A DNA stretch of 64,000 nt, from NCBI GenBank assembly GCA_026874595.1, contig CM049306.1, positions 107,839,142 through 107,903,141 on the forward strand, given 5' to 3'. The translations under genes and the position numbers were made by a program. Below, in pieces: positions 36,160 through 49,391 of the stretch. The notes under the pieces are model-generated. The model saw nothing but the letters and a program-made list of their open reading frames with translations. It was not told the DNA's origin and did not search any database. Numbering within the stretch: the stretch's first letter is position 1; every line of letters begins with the position of its first letter. This DNA is from Sipunculus nudus (lineage: Eukaryota > Annelida > Sipuncula > Golfingiida > Sipunculidae).

Positions 36160-36660
36160 ATATGCTTATTTTTGGTGACTGTTGGAACTATTGATGCCTG
36201 TCAGAAAAGTAGGACCTTCATACACACTGTTATGTCAGTACTGTCATTGACTGTCAGAGCTGACGGGGGGGGGGGGGGGTTCTTAGAACATTAAGACCTT
36301 TATACTACCAGAGGATATGCTTCCTGCAGGAACTGTCGGTGGCCTATCAGAGCAGTAAGACCTTCATATTGCTAGTTTATATGATCACTGTTGGTGACTG
36401 TCAGAGCTGTAGGAGATCTCACAGAACAGTAACACCTTCATATTGCTACATTATATGCTCACTGTCAGTGACTGTCAGAACTGTTCGAGGCTTCTCGATC
36501 AGGACAGTAACACCTTCATACTACCAGATGATATGCTTACTGTTGGTGACTGTTGGAACTGTCAGAGGCCTCTCAAAACAGTAAGACATTCATAATATTA
36601 CTACTTTATATGTTCACTTGCTCGCAACCACTGACTCTTGGAGGCCTCTTAGAACATAGT
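36160..36660. repeat. Diverged tandem repeat, about 80-bp unit, 5-6 copies
   Basis: AAGACCTTCATATTGCTA.. TATATGCTCACTG, GTGACTGTCAGAACTGT recurs with variants at about 36196, 36346, 36428, 36510 and 36585. A G run (36265-36279) interrupts one unit. Confidence 0.8.
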
Positions 36661-37471
36661 TATAGTTATCAATGTTTGGTATGTTTCCAAATAGAATAGT
36701 TTTAATTGGTTGAATATTAACCTGCATTCCTCTCAGTAATTTCATAATTTGTAAAACTTTGTTGGAAAATCCAGTGGAAATACTGTGAAGATGACAAGAT
36801 AACCATTAAACCTGAAATTTCTTTCTGTAACATTACAATAAGTTATGCTTATGAATATGTGAGGAAGAATGTGTCTGTGCTATATTTTATGTAGTATTGG
36901 TATGATAAAATAAATGCTTCACTTTTAAAATGCATGATAAGACTGATTTATAAGGTTAAAATTGAATTAAGCCCTTGCAAGGAAATTGCATTGTCTTGTT
37001 CTTTATACATTGTTAATTAGAATATAAAGTAACATTTGTAATGAAAATATTGATCGTTAAGGTTACAAAATGAAAATGAACAGCGTTAAATATGCTTAAA
37101 TAATTAAGGTGTCAAGCATTATAATAAGCCTTCTGTCGATGACAGACTTCGTATAAGAAAATGTTAATAAAACTAGGTCATATATCGCCTACAATATATT
37201 TTAATTTTAGTTTACACAAGTGATGATAGTGCTGGTTTAGCACTGTTGGCTGTGCGAGGTGTAGAAGCATCCCACATGTATAGGTAATAGTAAGAGTAAT
37301 TGATACCCCAGTAATAGTAATAATAACAGATGGTAAAATGTGGTAATAGTAAGAGTACGTGATATATCACAATCAGAAAAATATTGTTATAATAATACAA
37401 TAACTCTAATAGACTCCATGTCTATTTAAAACATCCCACCAAAATGTCTTTGAAATATAAAAAATATATAA
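36661..37471. other. Unannotated AT-rich stretch
   Basis: Nothing recognised. A cluster of TAATAGTAAGAGTA steps lies at 37280-37360. Confidence 0.5.
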
Positions 37472-37805
37472 GGCCAAAAAAAATTAAAGGTTTGGTTCTC
37501 AGGCACCGCCCGCATCAATATTAAACCCCCGCATCAAAAATTTTTATTTTGATTTTCAATAGAAGCTTATCAATTTTAAGCTGCAGCCGCTCGGACATTT
37601 CTTTCAAGAAGATAAAATCATACAATTTCCTTTATTATGGCTTTTACTTATTCAGCCAAATAAATATGTTATTATCATGCTTTTCCCTTATAATTTGACA
37701 TTTTTATCGAAACATACCAAAAAAATAAAATTAAAAAAACCGCCCGCCCGCATTGATTTTCTGAAAAAATTGCCTGAGAACCATACCTTTTTTTTTATTT
37801 TGGCC
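37472..37805. mobile_element. Harbinger-like MITE, 334 bp
   Basis: About 34-bp inverted ends: GGCCAAAAAAAATTAAAGG then TTTGGTTCTCAGGCA, mirrored by TGCCTGAGAACCATACC then TTTTATTTTGGCC. TAA stands outside both ends (..TATAA / TAAATG), matching the 3-bp TWA duplication of PIF/Harbinger elements. GC-rich CCGCCCGC blocks lie just inside. No coding capacity. A related single end occurs at 45738. Confidence 0.75.
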
Positions 37806-38026
37806 TAAATGATATAAAATAATACAAATTTTATATTTAACATATATTTTTAGATAGATTTACCAACATTTTATCAAAATAATCCACCCAGTGGTTGTTT
37901 CAGTGTAGGTGTATGAAGGTTTTGACCATGAACCATCCAGTGGTTACTGAGTGTGACAGACAAAAACCCATCCATACAAAAGCCCATCCCTGAACTTGCA
38001 GAATAGGACAAAAGCCCACCCTTGAC

Positions 38027-38029
<3 letters not shown>

Positions 38030-38062
<33 letters not shown>
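38030..38062. repeat. (TA)n microsatellite
   Basis: Sixteen or so TA dinucleotides. Confidence 0.95.
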
Positions 38063-38069
<7 letters not shown>

Positions 38070-38187
38070 ATTATTGTGAAACCCACAACTTTTAAAGTAT
38101 ATTACCTATTTTCCACTCATCTTTGTTATATGCATCATGTCAACTAATTCTTTGAGAATATCAAAAAACTAGTGACCCGGCCCTTTT

Positions 38188-40684
38188 TAGCTCAGCTGAC
38201 TGTAAGTCATCTGAGCTATTGTCGTGGTCCTTTGTCCGTTGTCCGTCCGTCAGTCCGGCCGTCCGGCCGTTAACAGGGCACGTTTTAAAACCGTTGGACC
38301 TACGAATCCAAAATTCTGCATACCATTAGATGTCCCCAAAATCTCCTACCATACCGAAAATTGGGTCATTAGAACTTCGTTCCTTCGAGATATTAAGAAA
38401 AAACCTCCGTTTTCCATAAAAAAGCCATTGTTACACTTCAAGGCTGCCTAATATCAAAACCACTGATCTGTTTTTGATCATATTAAGTATTCATATTTTT
38501 CCATACATTTTCTGTGCACATACCAAAAATTAAGTCAGTATTGGGTATTATTTTGAAGTTATAGGCCCAAATATAATGCAATTATTTAAAAATCAAGAAA
38601 TATATTTGCTCATTTAACATGAGAATTGCTGAAGCTGGAAGCTTTTTTTCAGGAATATAACTTTATTTAATCAAGTTTCAATTGTTTACCCAAAATTAGA
38701 TCTGAATTTTGCAAATTTTTCAAGTTATTAGCATAAATAAAAAATCAATACCTTAAATTTTGTCCAACTTTGGCAGTGGCACATTTTTTTCCTGTAAGCA
38801 CTGTTGATTTAATTTTCACAGCATGTATACATAAGGATTTAATATTTAAAAATCTGAAATTTCAAAGTAATTGTTTGAAAAGGGCAGCTTTTATTCAAGT
38901 TTTCATACACCATGTCAGGTGTTGTGTACATCTGGCCCACCTAGTAGTACAGCCTTCACTTGCATTATGTAACCCACCCCAGGCAGCTTGCCTTGGCCCA
39001 GCTTGGTCACTACTAGCAGGCATCCCCTCTGCCCTGCACTCACCCCCCCCCCCCCCCCCAGCTGGTGCATAAACTAAATGAATGTTATAATTTTCTGTAT
39101 TTTATTTTATTCTTGGACATGCTTTATTTTAGATTTTGTATTGTACCATCAGGGTAACAATGATTAAAGTGCACATTTAATTGTGTCCACAAAGTGATGT
39201 ATTGCTATGAAAGTGTGGGTGTTCATCAGATAAGTAATGCTTTACTTCAGAAGAGTAAAACTTCACCAGGTGAGAAATTGACTATTAATTCCAGTAATTA
39301 ATTATAGCTGAGATTGTAATTAGCATAATGACATTGTTTGTCCCTCATTCAGCCAACAGTGTGTATACTTTATTTGAAAAGATGTTTTTATTTTATCAAA
39401 TTTACTGAATCTTTAATTTTATTCCGGTGAATAAAATTAAGCATGTACTGAAAATTCCAATGTGCAAAACTTTTTAATAGGGATTCAAGGAATAATTTTG
39501 TAGATGCCATGTTGTGGCATTATTTTCTTTTACATTCAGTTTAAACATTTGATTTAAAAATAATAAAATATATGTGTATGCATAATATGACCCAGTATGA
39601 TATATAGAGATTGCAACTTAGAATTCTAATATTTTAACTTATATTTTCAGTTTTTATATTACAAATTTATAACACTTGTAAATAAAAAAAAATGAATCAG
39701 ATAAAAACTTCTTAATGGAAAAAGTGGATATGCTAAAAAAATAGGCTTATATATAAACTTATATGCATTATTCCCTTGAAAGTGAAATAAAGGTATTAGT
39801 CCATTCTATCCAATTTCCTGTCCATCTGTAAATTTTTCATATGCATCACAGTATCTCAAAACTTTTACTGTTTTTCTTCATGACAGTCTTGTCAGAGTAT
39901 TAGTGTGCAATCATATATTGAGAACTTTACTATAACCAAGTAGGAGGGCCCTTTCCTCTTAGCTTCTCATATGCTTATATAAATGAAAAACATTACAATA
40001 GAATATTTTTCATATTTTGCATTTGCAAAAATTTCGAACTTAAACTGGGTGTCGTGACCCATGGGTCCTTTGTTTATATTCTGGTTTCTCAACGTCATTG
40101 TTTTGCTAAAACTGAATAAATACCAGACATGGTGCAAATACTTTGCAAATGTATATTAATATGAATATGAATATGTGCTCCATTATAACATTTCTTGCAT
40201 AAGAATGGGAATTCAGGTAAAAATGAAAGTATTTGAATACCAGTGCAAATACTTTCAAAATGTATTCATGAATGCATTCATGAATATATTCTATAATTTT
40301 TTTTTAATAATCATTTCAGTTATATTTTATTCAAAAAATCATATGATTCTCTTATTATTTTTAATAGAAATTATATTTGGCACAATATTTGTTACTAAAT
40401 TTTAATAAATAGTTAAACTCTTATCTTATATGTGCTGCTTATCAGTTATATGGCCAAGTCAAAATCTGTATGACAGTAGCACTCCATTTGTTAATAAAAC
40501 AAATGAAATCAGTCTCTTCCCTGTCTCCAAAGAAACTATCAAAATCATAAATAAGCTAAACACCAACAACTCATAATACAGCTTATATTTATTTCCACAC
40601 AAAACCAGCATGTGCCTCATTTCAAAATCATATTTTTTATCATATATAACAGCTGAGCGCCGTGACCCATGGGTCCCTTGTTTG
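38188..40684 (+). mobile_element. Helentron-like non-autonomous element, copy 4
   Basis: Complete head at 38189 (loop TGTAA) with CGTCCGTCAGTCCGGCCGTC repeats. The body is closest to copy 2. A C run lies at 39043-39059. Two tails follow: GTCGTGACCCATGGGTCC at 40051-40075 and CAGCTGAGCGCCGTGACCCA.. ending at 40684. One of them probably belongs to an element into which this copy inserted. The 3' 600 bases resemble those of copy 1. Confidence 0.65.
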
Positions 40685-40832
40685 ACAAGGTCATGCTAAT
40701 ATGCAGATATACATACACTGACTGACTGAAGATGTTTTATCCAGCAGCTACAGGTGGCTGTAGTCAAGGCTCCAGCCCTTTGTGCTCCTAAAGCATAATT
40801 GACATTTGATGGAGCCTATAGATGTGATGCCA

Positions 40833-41100
40833 TGCAAGCATTGCAGGGAGCCTCGAGACCACCAGCGTTTTACCCATACTGGTGACCTGAGGAGAGCCAC
40901 AGCACCCAAAGCCAAAAAGGCCAGGCAGAATACAAACCTATATCAACACCAGCAGCAGAGACCCAGCCAATCCAGAGAGCAGAACTTGATCTTGAATGAT
41001 TGGAGAGCGATTAACATTTTCATCATAAGCCTGCAGCCTGGAGTACTGTTATGTTTTCCATTTTACTCAATAAAGGTGTATGTATTTGTTTTTAGTGATA
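40833..41100 (+). pseudogene. Cys/His-bearing exon-like frame with poly-A signal
   Basis: The frame reads MPCKHCREPRDHQRF, THTGDLRRATAPKAKKARQ, then Gln-rich QHQQQRPSQ. C-x2-C followed by His and basic residues is compatible with a small zinc-binding tail, as at the C-terminus of some transposases. AATAAA at 41069-41074 follows. A possible acceptor (CCTATAG) precedes it at 40822. It lies just outside the tail of copy 4, so it belongs to older flanking DNA and perhaps to the 56-kb element itself. Family not recognised. Confidence 0.3.
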
Positions 41101-41639
41101 TGAGGTGTTTGTTTATGTGTATTTGTTGTGTTGTTTGTTGCCTCTTGCAGGTGTGCGTGATAAGTTTGTATTGTGTTATATACTGTAAGCAATGATGAGA
41201 ATACAACATATGTTGGTAGAGATAGTCTGTCCTCAAAATATAGTACGGCCTTCCAGTATCCTCCAGAGAATCCCCGTCATAGCATGTTGTTATCCCCCTG
41301 CATATTTTATATATTATTTTTGTAAAAGGAATAAAAGTGTATTTTGTGTGTGGGTGTATAAGCAAGTGTGTGTAGCAGAGAAATCCTGACCATGCAATTT
41401 GTTTGATGTTGTATCTGAAAAATACTAGGGTGAATATCATGTGCAAGAATAATATAATACAGTGCTTTTTTTTTTAATTTTTATTTTTCTTGGCTAGTTT
41501 TTCGTATGGTAATGGTCTGGTGGTACCATACATTTTATTAGTAGCTTCTGTAGTGGTTATTGCAGTGCATTCTTCATGCAGAAATACATTAATATTCTGA
41601 ACCCCTTAGCTTTTGAAGAATTGCTTATTTCCCTTGAAG

Positions 41640-44300
41640 TTGGATGTATAATAATTGTTGAGGTGTGTATATAATTATATATACATTTTTATGCTCTGCA
41701 AGAAATGCTCAGTTTTCATATTTCTATGTGACGTTTTGAATTTATATTTGTAGCAGACATTTCTTTAGCACCTACCACAGAACACTTTGAGTACAGTCTA
41801 TCCTTTAATTCAGATGCAGAAAAAGGAATTTGATGAACTCAAGCAACAGAGATAATAAGTGACTGTCCAGGATCATTCTCAAAGGTATAGATGAAATTTT
41901 TGTAATGTATTTACTCCTTTTAGTTCTTCCAAGATTGCTCCTTACAAATAAACTAGTAAGAGCTTCCCATTGTTAAGCTTCCAATCATACTTGTTGCTCA
42001 CAATGACCTTGGTAGAATATTACCTGTTCTTGAGTTCAAGACTTCAGCCAGGTTTCCATGGGCCGAGTTCACCTGCTGGATACACTGATATATAGTTTCT
42101 AGTAAATTGCACCGCAATACACCCTTCACAGAATTTACTTTTTTTGTTGTTAGAACCCCGCTTGAAAAGGGGTGTATTATAGTGATTGACTTGTCCATCT
42201 GTCCACCCTTTCATCTTACCTTTTCTGTCCATCCGGGATGCTTTCTTTCGAGTGCAGTATTTCAATGAGATCTTTCTAGAATTCATTGTTTAAAATGGTG
42301 CCTGTTATCCAATTACAGACCTGCTTAATACCTATTATGGAGACTGGACCTCAGTAAGTGATTTTCATGCAAAATTTTGACAGAACATTGACACCCTTGA
42401 GGGTTTGTGTGCTTTAAAATTTCAGACTGCTGTTGAATCCATAAATATATGGCTGCCAATCAAATGCTTTTAATCTTTTTACAATAACGTTTTAGACAAT
42501 CATGTGATTTTTTTATAAATTTTTTCCCCTTTTAGATTATTTATGGTAAAAAATTTCAGACCAATCTGACTTTCAATATGGATCCCTGTCCCTTTGGCTG
42601 CCATTTTAGGAGCTGGAGCTAATTGAGGACCTTCAACCTCTAGTTTCATAATTGACTAATTTCTTTTGTGATTTTGTACCTGTAATTTGCTTCAAAATAA
42701 GTTATTTACAATGAGGTCAGAATTTGTCTAAGGACACTCTTATTGGATTAGTCTTAGTAGAAACAGCAGTCCTAATAGCAAAATAAAAAAAAAAAAAAGA
42801 GTTTGTCTTGTGACAACCCCTCTGAGTTTGGCCTTGCAGGATCAATGATTCTGCTCCAACAGATCTGAGTAGGAATTGCTACATATAGTTTATTTATGTT
42901 AATATTTTTTTTGTGATTCTTCAGTTGATATAAGTAATTTCCACCATTGTATTCATTCCTATTACAGAACTCCTCAGCAGACATTATACTTTGACTGGGA
43001 TGCAAAAAAGGCCTGTGATGTACACTCAACAACAAAGATGTTCGAAGTGACAACCCTGGACAATTCCTGAAGGTATAGTTGGAATTATTTTAATACAGGT
43101 GTTCTCAGAACATACCCTTGCAGAAAAAATTGTATTTGAGGCACACTCAATAATCACAGAAAAGTAAAAAAGAAAGGTAAATGGAGCATGGTTTAAGCAC
43201 TACTTAGGCATGTAAAAAACACCTTTGAGGTATTGTTCAGTGTGCATAAATGTTATCACAATTGAATGGTACTTTGAAAATATTTGAGCAGACCTAGGAG
43301 CACTATAAAAGCAGTTAATCAGTTTATTTGGAGCACCAAAGCAGCAATTTCAGCACATTGTATTTCTGAAGCACAGAATCAGTACACTTGGAGCACTAAA
43401 GAAGCACATGCAGTTTCAGCATTTTCAAAGTATTTCTGTACAGCATTTCACTGAAAGCACAAAATAAGCACAAATGAAGCACACTGTATGCACACTTCAT
43501 GTCCCAAAATTTCTGTAAGGGTATGTTCAAATGGATGGTGGGATTATCCCAGATGTAAAATCATGGGACGAATTTACCATACCAGCAAGTATGTGTGAAC
43601 AGCCTTTCATAATTAATATATTTACAGTACTTCTGTTAATTCTTCAGACATTCTTTCATATAAATATATTTGTTTTAAAGAGAAACAGCTCCCATTTGTC
43701 ATCATACATGTTGTACACAATGATCATGCTAGTATATGTGTATAGCCAATTCTTGAGTTCATGACTTTTTTCCAGGTTTGCATAAACTGAGATTACCAAA
43801 TGGAAACTCTTATAGTTTCTGACAAATGGCACTGAAATACACCCTTCTCTAAATTAAAGATATTTTGAATTATTAATTTTTTTTTTATTTTGTATCTTTT
43901 TTGGTAAATTACTTTAAGTAAGATCAGAATTAATTTAGGATATTCTAATTGGATTTTGTCCCAGTGGTCAAATTTCAATCCTACTAGCATAAACAAAGAT
44001 CATGGGTTTGTCTGACATCTACTCCTATTGGAGTGAGTTCTTACAGGATCAGCATTTCAAATTGATTGGAACAGTCATTGTTACATTAAGTATATTTATT
44101 GGAATATTCTTTTTTGTAATTTTTAAATTTATATGAGTCACTTAAATTGTTTTAATTCCTATCACAGAACCCTGTTGCAGTTTTTCTCCGCTGATGGGGT
44201 TACAGAAGTGCTCTACTGGTGGAGTTACAGAAAATTTATGGTTCCTTAAAAGCAACCGAGGCGAAATGACAATACCTGGATACACCTTGAAGGTATACTC
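41640..44300 (+). repeat. Three diverged 1.2-kb tandem units with exon-like blocks
   Basis: Homologous blocks at 41781-41884, 42968-43072 and 44168-44292 are each preceded by CCTAYYACAG (acceptor-like) and followed by AAG then GTATA (donor-like), spacing 1187 and 1200. Upstream parts also match: TTCTTGAGTTCA at about 42031 and 43752. In one shared phase they read LSFNSDAEK, LYFDWDAKK and LQFFSADGV, the middle block staying open for 33 codons. This suggests a tandemly duplicated exon of a gene now decayed, or a tandem repeat that mimics one. Confidence 0.45.
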
Positions 44301-45737
44301 AAGTGACATTATTTTTAGCTCAGCTGACTGTAAGTCCTCTGAGCTATATCTATCACTATTTAGCACTATTTTTCCTTTTGTGTGTTCATCTGGGGCACAA
44401 TAGTTCATAGTTCATAGCAGGGCACAGATTGTAACCATTCAACCTAGAAACTTCTCACTACCTAGGAACTTCTCAAAATAGAAAACGTTGTGGGAGGATC
44501 TTGGAAAATCTCCCAAGAACCTAGGTCAAAACTGTTTTACATGATCAATATTCTGTGAGCTTCACAGCAAAAATATGCCTTGAAGCAGGATTTCTTTTGA
44601 ATTCTGAAGTATTGCATATTGTTTTCTCAAATGGGATAAACATTTTAGTGACAGGCAAATACCTGAAATGTGTGGTAAACCTCACGCAAAATGCAACAAA
44701 AGCAAAATCACCTCATTTTGATTCCTGGTTTTGGCCTTAATGTAAAAAAAAAAGTTTTATGCAATAGTGTGTTGGGAAAGTTTAAAAATCATCACACTTG
44801 TCCAGGCAGAAAATACCTTTATTTCAGTATACATCAGCATTCAAATGGAGTTGTATGAATGATCTCATCTCTTGGTTATCATCATGCTTATTCCTGTTCA
44901 AGATGTTTTGAAATAGTGTATTTCATAAACTACAATATACAGTGGTATAGTGAATCAGTGAATTCAAGGGACATCATGTGCAACACTATTCAAGTTGAAA
45001 ATGATAAAAATAACCAAAGATCTCTATAAAACATTACCATTGTAAAAACTGTTGATATACATTACAATTTTTAATTCAGATGATTTTATGTCATCTGAGC
45101 TATATTTAAGATGAATTGTATGTCATCTGTGTGTCTGTCTGTCTGTTCATTAGACTGGCACATTTTTAAATTAGACTTACAAATCCAAAATTTGAGACAC
45201 TTTATTTAATCAAGATTTAATTGTATGAAAGAAATTAGATCAAAATATTGTAAATTCTTCAAGTTTATAGCATAAGTGTGCGATCAGCACCTTCCATTTT
45301 GCCCAACTTTGACCATGGCACATTTTATTCCTGTAAACACACTGCTGGTTTGCTTTAGACAGAAGGTACACATAAGGGTTTAATCTGTTAAAATATGAAA
45401 TTTGAAAATATAAGCTCAGAAACAGGGCTCTTTCTTGATTTTTTGGGGGGGCTCTATTGTATTCACTTGCATTGTTAACTTAGTTCTAAGCAGCCCACTG
45501 TTGGTAACTGGAACTCATTTAAAATAGCATTGCCTGCATACCTCACTTCCAGGGGATAATTATTCCATAACACTTGATGTATATGGCCGGGATATTGCTG
45601 TAGGGGTGGGATGAGATATGATTTGAGATTAACTGCAACAGTAGGGGTGCTTCTGAGTGATGCATTTAATATCAGGTATAGTGTTCAGCTCTGTCCATCC
45701 ATAAACAATTTTATTCGACATAAAATATCTAAATAAG

Positions 45738-45790
45738 GCCAACAAAATAAAAAGGTATGGTTCTCAGGCTCTTTTTTTAGAAATCACTGC
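45738..45790. mobile_element. Single Harbinger-like MITE end
   Basis: GGCCAACAAAATAAAAAGG then TATGGTTCTCAGGC matches the terminus of the 37472-37805 MITE, again after TAA. No matching right end was seen, so it is truncated. Confidence 0.5.
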
Positions 45791-47012
45791 AGGTGGGCAT
45801 TCTTTTCTTTTACCATTTATTTTTTTAAATCTTTTTATCCAAAATTTTTACATTTCATATGTTACACTAAAAAGTTTTCCTGGGATTATTGGAATAGCAC
45901 GAAAACTGACAAGGACTTTGATGGATTTTCAAGAAACTAACCATAACTATTTACCAATAGATTATCTCACCCAAGTTTGATTAAAGGCAAATCCCCAGCC
46001 ACATATTTAATGAGGTCAGAGGTCACAGAGCTATTTTGAAGGGTTGCCGTGATAACTTAGTAGGAATATGATGGATTTTTGTCAATCTCAGCAGAAATAT
46101 TAATCAATTTGATATCTCGCCTAATTTTTATTCCCAGCCAAATCCGTGCATATTTAATTAGGACACCAAACTTTGGTGGCACCATTGTGACTTACCAAAA
46201 TTCTTATGGATTTTCATGAAACACTATAAACATAAACACGAATAGAGTTTCCCACTTGAATTTCATTCTCATAAAAATTCAAGCAGATTTCATGAGGTCA
46301 GAGGTCAGCAGATTAGGTTCTCTGATTAAGCCTGCACAAAGTGTTTTTGAACAATTTTGTGACTGTGAGTGTGTGTTTTCTAGTTGTTATTGTTTGAACT
46401 GTATTTCCAAAACTAAAGTTATTTCATTGCAAATGTAATCCACAAGATGCCATGTTGTGCTATTGTGGCATTTCGAAGAAACTAATTTCCACTTGAATAA
46501 TTTAACCAAGTTAACATTAAAAATAAAATTAAATCCACCTGTGTGCAAAATGTGATGTTATATTACCAAAATTAAGGATAAATGATGATGATATTGAGAA
46601 ATTTGAATTGACTTATAGATCCAGATATATATGTTATATTGCAAATGTACAAAAATCAAAATGATGAAACATAAAGAAAATTGAAAAAGTAATAAGTGAG
46701 GATCTAATGCACATTCATTATTTTCCTGCCTCAGACAAATTTGAAATAAAGTGATCAGCCTTGTTTGTTTCCCTTGTCGGTCTACCCATTTTTATATTCA
46801 GTAATCATGGATCAACTGTTTTTCCTGTACTAACTGTTGAATTAAATTTTATATCCCATAAGTATATTCAGAGATGTTGTAACTCCCACCATTTAGCGCC
46901 ATTGACAACCCCTACCTTGCATCTGGGGACTGGGGCTGTTAGTTATTTGAAAAAAATATATAAAACTGAAAAAAAAGGTGTAGAAAAAAAATTAGAATTT
47001 AATTGAACACAC

Positions 47013-47205
47013 GTGTCACCTGCTGAGCTGTCAACAACTTATCATGTCAAGGAGTCAACCACTGATCATGGTGTTGGTATGTATCTTATGTTTAAAACTG
47101 CTTACAATGTTTCAGTTTTATCATTAGAAGACACATGGTCAGATCACATAGTATTATTTGCATCAATTTTCTTACTTGTCAGTACAAATCTATCATTTTA
47201 ACCAA
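47013..47205 (+). pseudogene. Endonuclease remnant near Helentron-like tail, copy 5
   Basis: Reads SCQQLI in one frame, then after a shift STTDHGVGMYLMF and LEDTWSDHIVLFASI. It retains SDH, the conserved C-terminal motif of EEP endonucleases, and matches 29572-29826 position for position. It ends about 85 bases before the tail. Confidence 0.55.
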
Positions 47206-47421
47206 TACCCACCTTATACTACCTTTTCCTCTCAGACTTTATCTCTATTAGTTTTTATTTTACTTTTTTCCTTTAAGGTCATTTTTAGCATAGCACAATG
47301 ACCAACAGGTCCCTTGTTTTAATCACCATATCAGTAAAATCATGCAGATGTGTAATGATTACAATTTAAATTAGACATCCTCTTTCGATTCTTATCACAA
47401 AGTGTCTGTGTGAGTAATTCA

Positions 47422-48200
47422 CAGGGTTGCCAGCAGTCAACTCTGAAAAAAATCTTGGACTTTTCCCTGACTGTTCCTGGACTTTTAGTTGATTTTCAGG
47501 GATAAACTAACCCACAAAATTTAAATTCCCTCTAGGAAATTGTCCTACTGCTAACACAAACCAAATCTTTATTTGAAAAATTGTAACTGTAAAGCAAAGC
47601 AATCTGAAACTAGAAATTTGGAATGACAATGTATCATTTAAAAAAAGGTTCACTTTGTTATCTAGCATAAATCATGTTTATAGATTTATCATACAATAAC
47701 AACGAATGACTTCTATGGATCAGTGTAACTGCACTGTGTTCTGCCTTTCTAGTTTGTTACCTGGTCAGATTCATGTCCTTGCATAAAATGTTTTACTAGT
47801 ACTAAATATTAGTTCTATATTACTGCTAAGAAACAGGTGACCTTTCATTGATGGTTGGTGCTATATGCATACATTTTGTGTATCCATGCTCTGCATCATC
47901 AGTCAATATGTATGTTCAAAAATCAAAGGGATTTAAGATTTAATCTACTTACATAACACAACAATATTTGAAAGGAAAATGAAAATGTAGTATGAAATTA
48001 TTGAATGCTGGCTCATGAGATGAAAAGGTCTTCCTGTTGGATAATCAACTGCAGTTGCCATATAAGCCATTAAAATTCCGACTTCTCCCTTGCATACAAT
48101 CATCAGAAAATCCAATTACTTTTTTTGAAATTCCATGACATTTCCCTGCCCTTGAAAACATAATATTTTCCCTTTCCTTTCCCTGACCACTGGCAACCTT
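47422..48200. mobile_element. hAT-like element, about 780 bp
   Basis: Left end CAGGGTTGCCAGCAGTC. The right end, inverted, is AAGGTTGCCAGTGGTC. Both are followed by TTTTCCCTGAC-type runs (TCCCTGACTG inside the left, TTTCCCTGACCA inside the right). No clear 8-bp duplication and no transposase. Internally similar in style to 12330-14036. Confidence 0.5.
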
Positions 48201-49070
48201 ATATACATACAGCTAGAGCCCCCACAGTTTTCACAAGCCAGGGTGCATGATATGTGATTCTTTTTGCATGTGCTTTTGAAGAAGCAAATACCTCACCACT
48301 TAACATAAACCAGACCGATCATTAGCTGTTTTAGTATACTTTCTAACAACGTCTACTAAACGAGAGTATTGGTCAATCCCTCTGTATCATGGTTGAATAT
48401 CTAATTACTATAATATCAGTGCAACAGAATAGATCAGGTCCCCCCCCCCCCCCCAAAAAAAAAAAAAAAAAATTTATACCTTCTAGGGTACAATGTTTTT
48501 GTCCAGCAGTATGACAGGGGAACCATACATTCATGTCTGGATAAAATATTTTTGCAGTTTCAGGACCTAAGGAAGAATATCTTACTCAGCAGTATTATAT
48601 CAGAGATCGTGTACATTGACACTTTTATTGCATAAAATTCTCTAAGATGCAAATTAGTGGTTGCCATCATTTTCCTAGCCGTGACAACCAGCCTCAGTAG
48701 GCAATTGGATAATTGGGCTGGTTAGCCTACTCGAGTTGTGATACAAGTAATATCAAGGAATGCATCGCAGTGGTCTTGCATCAGGTTGCATTCATATTGT
48801 GGTAAACGTTCTGCCCATAATCTCAATATCATGCTAAGAATGATGAATTAAAACAATAGTATACATGTGAGCTCACAACCCAAACTGAAACACTGTCTCC
48901 ATGGACACGGGTCATTTCCTGTATTGTATGCAAGCTGCCTGCCTATTGTAACCTGTACGAGCCTTCATAAATTCAACAAACATGCCGAGGGTTTTACCAA
49001 TGTGCCGGGTTAAAACTGAACATTTTCGCACATGATTGGTACTTCTCCCCCAATACACCCGTTCAATACA
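48201..49070. other. Unannotated stretch, no gene seen
   Basis: Holds a C run followed by an A run (48440-48471). No sustained reading frame. Confidence 0.5.
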
Positions 49071-49391
49071 CAGGACTAATAAACAAGATGAATATTCTTA
49101 TAATTTCTGTATTAATTTTTTTGTTGAGACTTGAAAAATTTGCAGGATTTGAATCCTAATATTCAAATGTGATAAAATATAAGAAACTTATGTAAGTGCT
49201 CACCGACATATTCTAAGATTTAGTGAGAGATAATTCTTTATTTACATTTCATTCATTTCTCTTAAGGTTGACTGGCCCTTGATATGAATAAAACTATTAT
49301 TTACTTAGTTAATCAGGAATATGGGATTAATTTTTTCGCTCATATGGCCTTATATTTAAATATTGAAAACTTGATTACATACACACATTTT
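49071..49391 (+). mobile_element. Helentron-like body fragment
   Basis: ACTAATAAACAAGATGAAT.. GATTTGAATCCTAATATTCA matches family body sequence at 28100 and 51230. It is cut by the head at 49392. Confidence 0.5.

Larger units (their letters stand above)
44316..47320 (+). mobile_element. Helentron-like non-autonomous element, copy 5
   Basis: Head AGCTCAGCTGACTGTAAGTC at 44317 and a degraded tail, AGCACAATGACCAACAGGTC then CCTTGTTTT, at 47288-47320. It includes a second partial head arm (about 45092), suggesting a nested or rearranged copy, and a G run at 45443. It is older than the other copies, judging by tail decay. Confidence 0.5.

Noticed and set aside
41063-41446. 127-codon minus-strand frame
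   Set aside because: No domain, start context or splice signals. Composition follows local AT-rich DNA.
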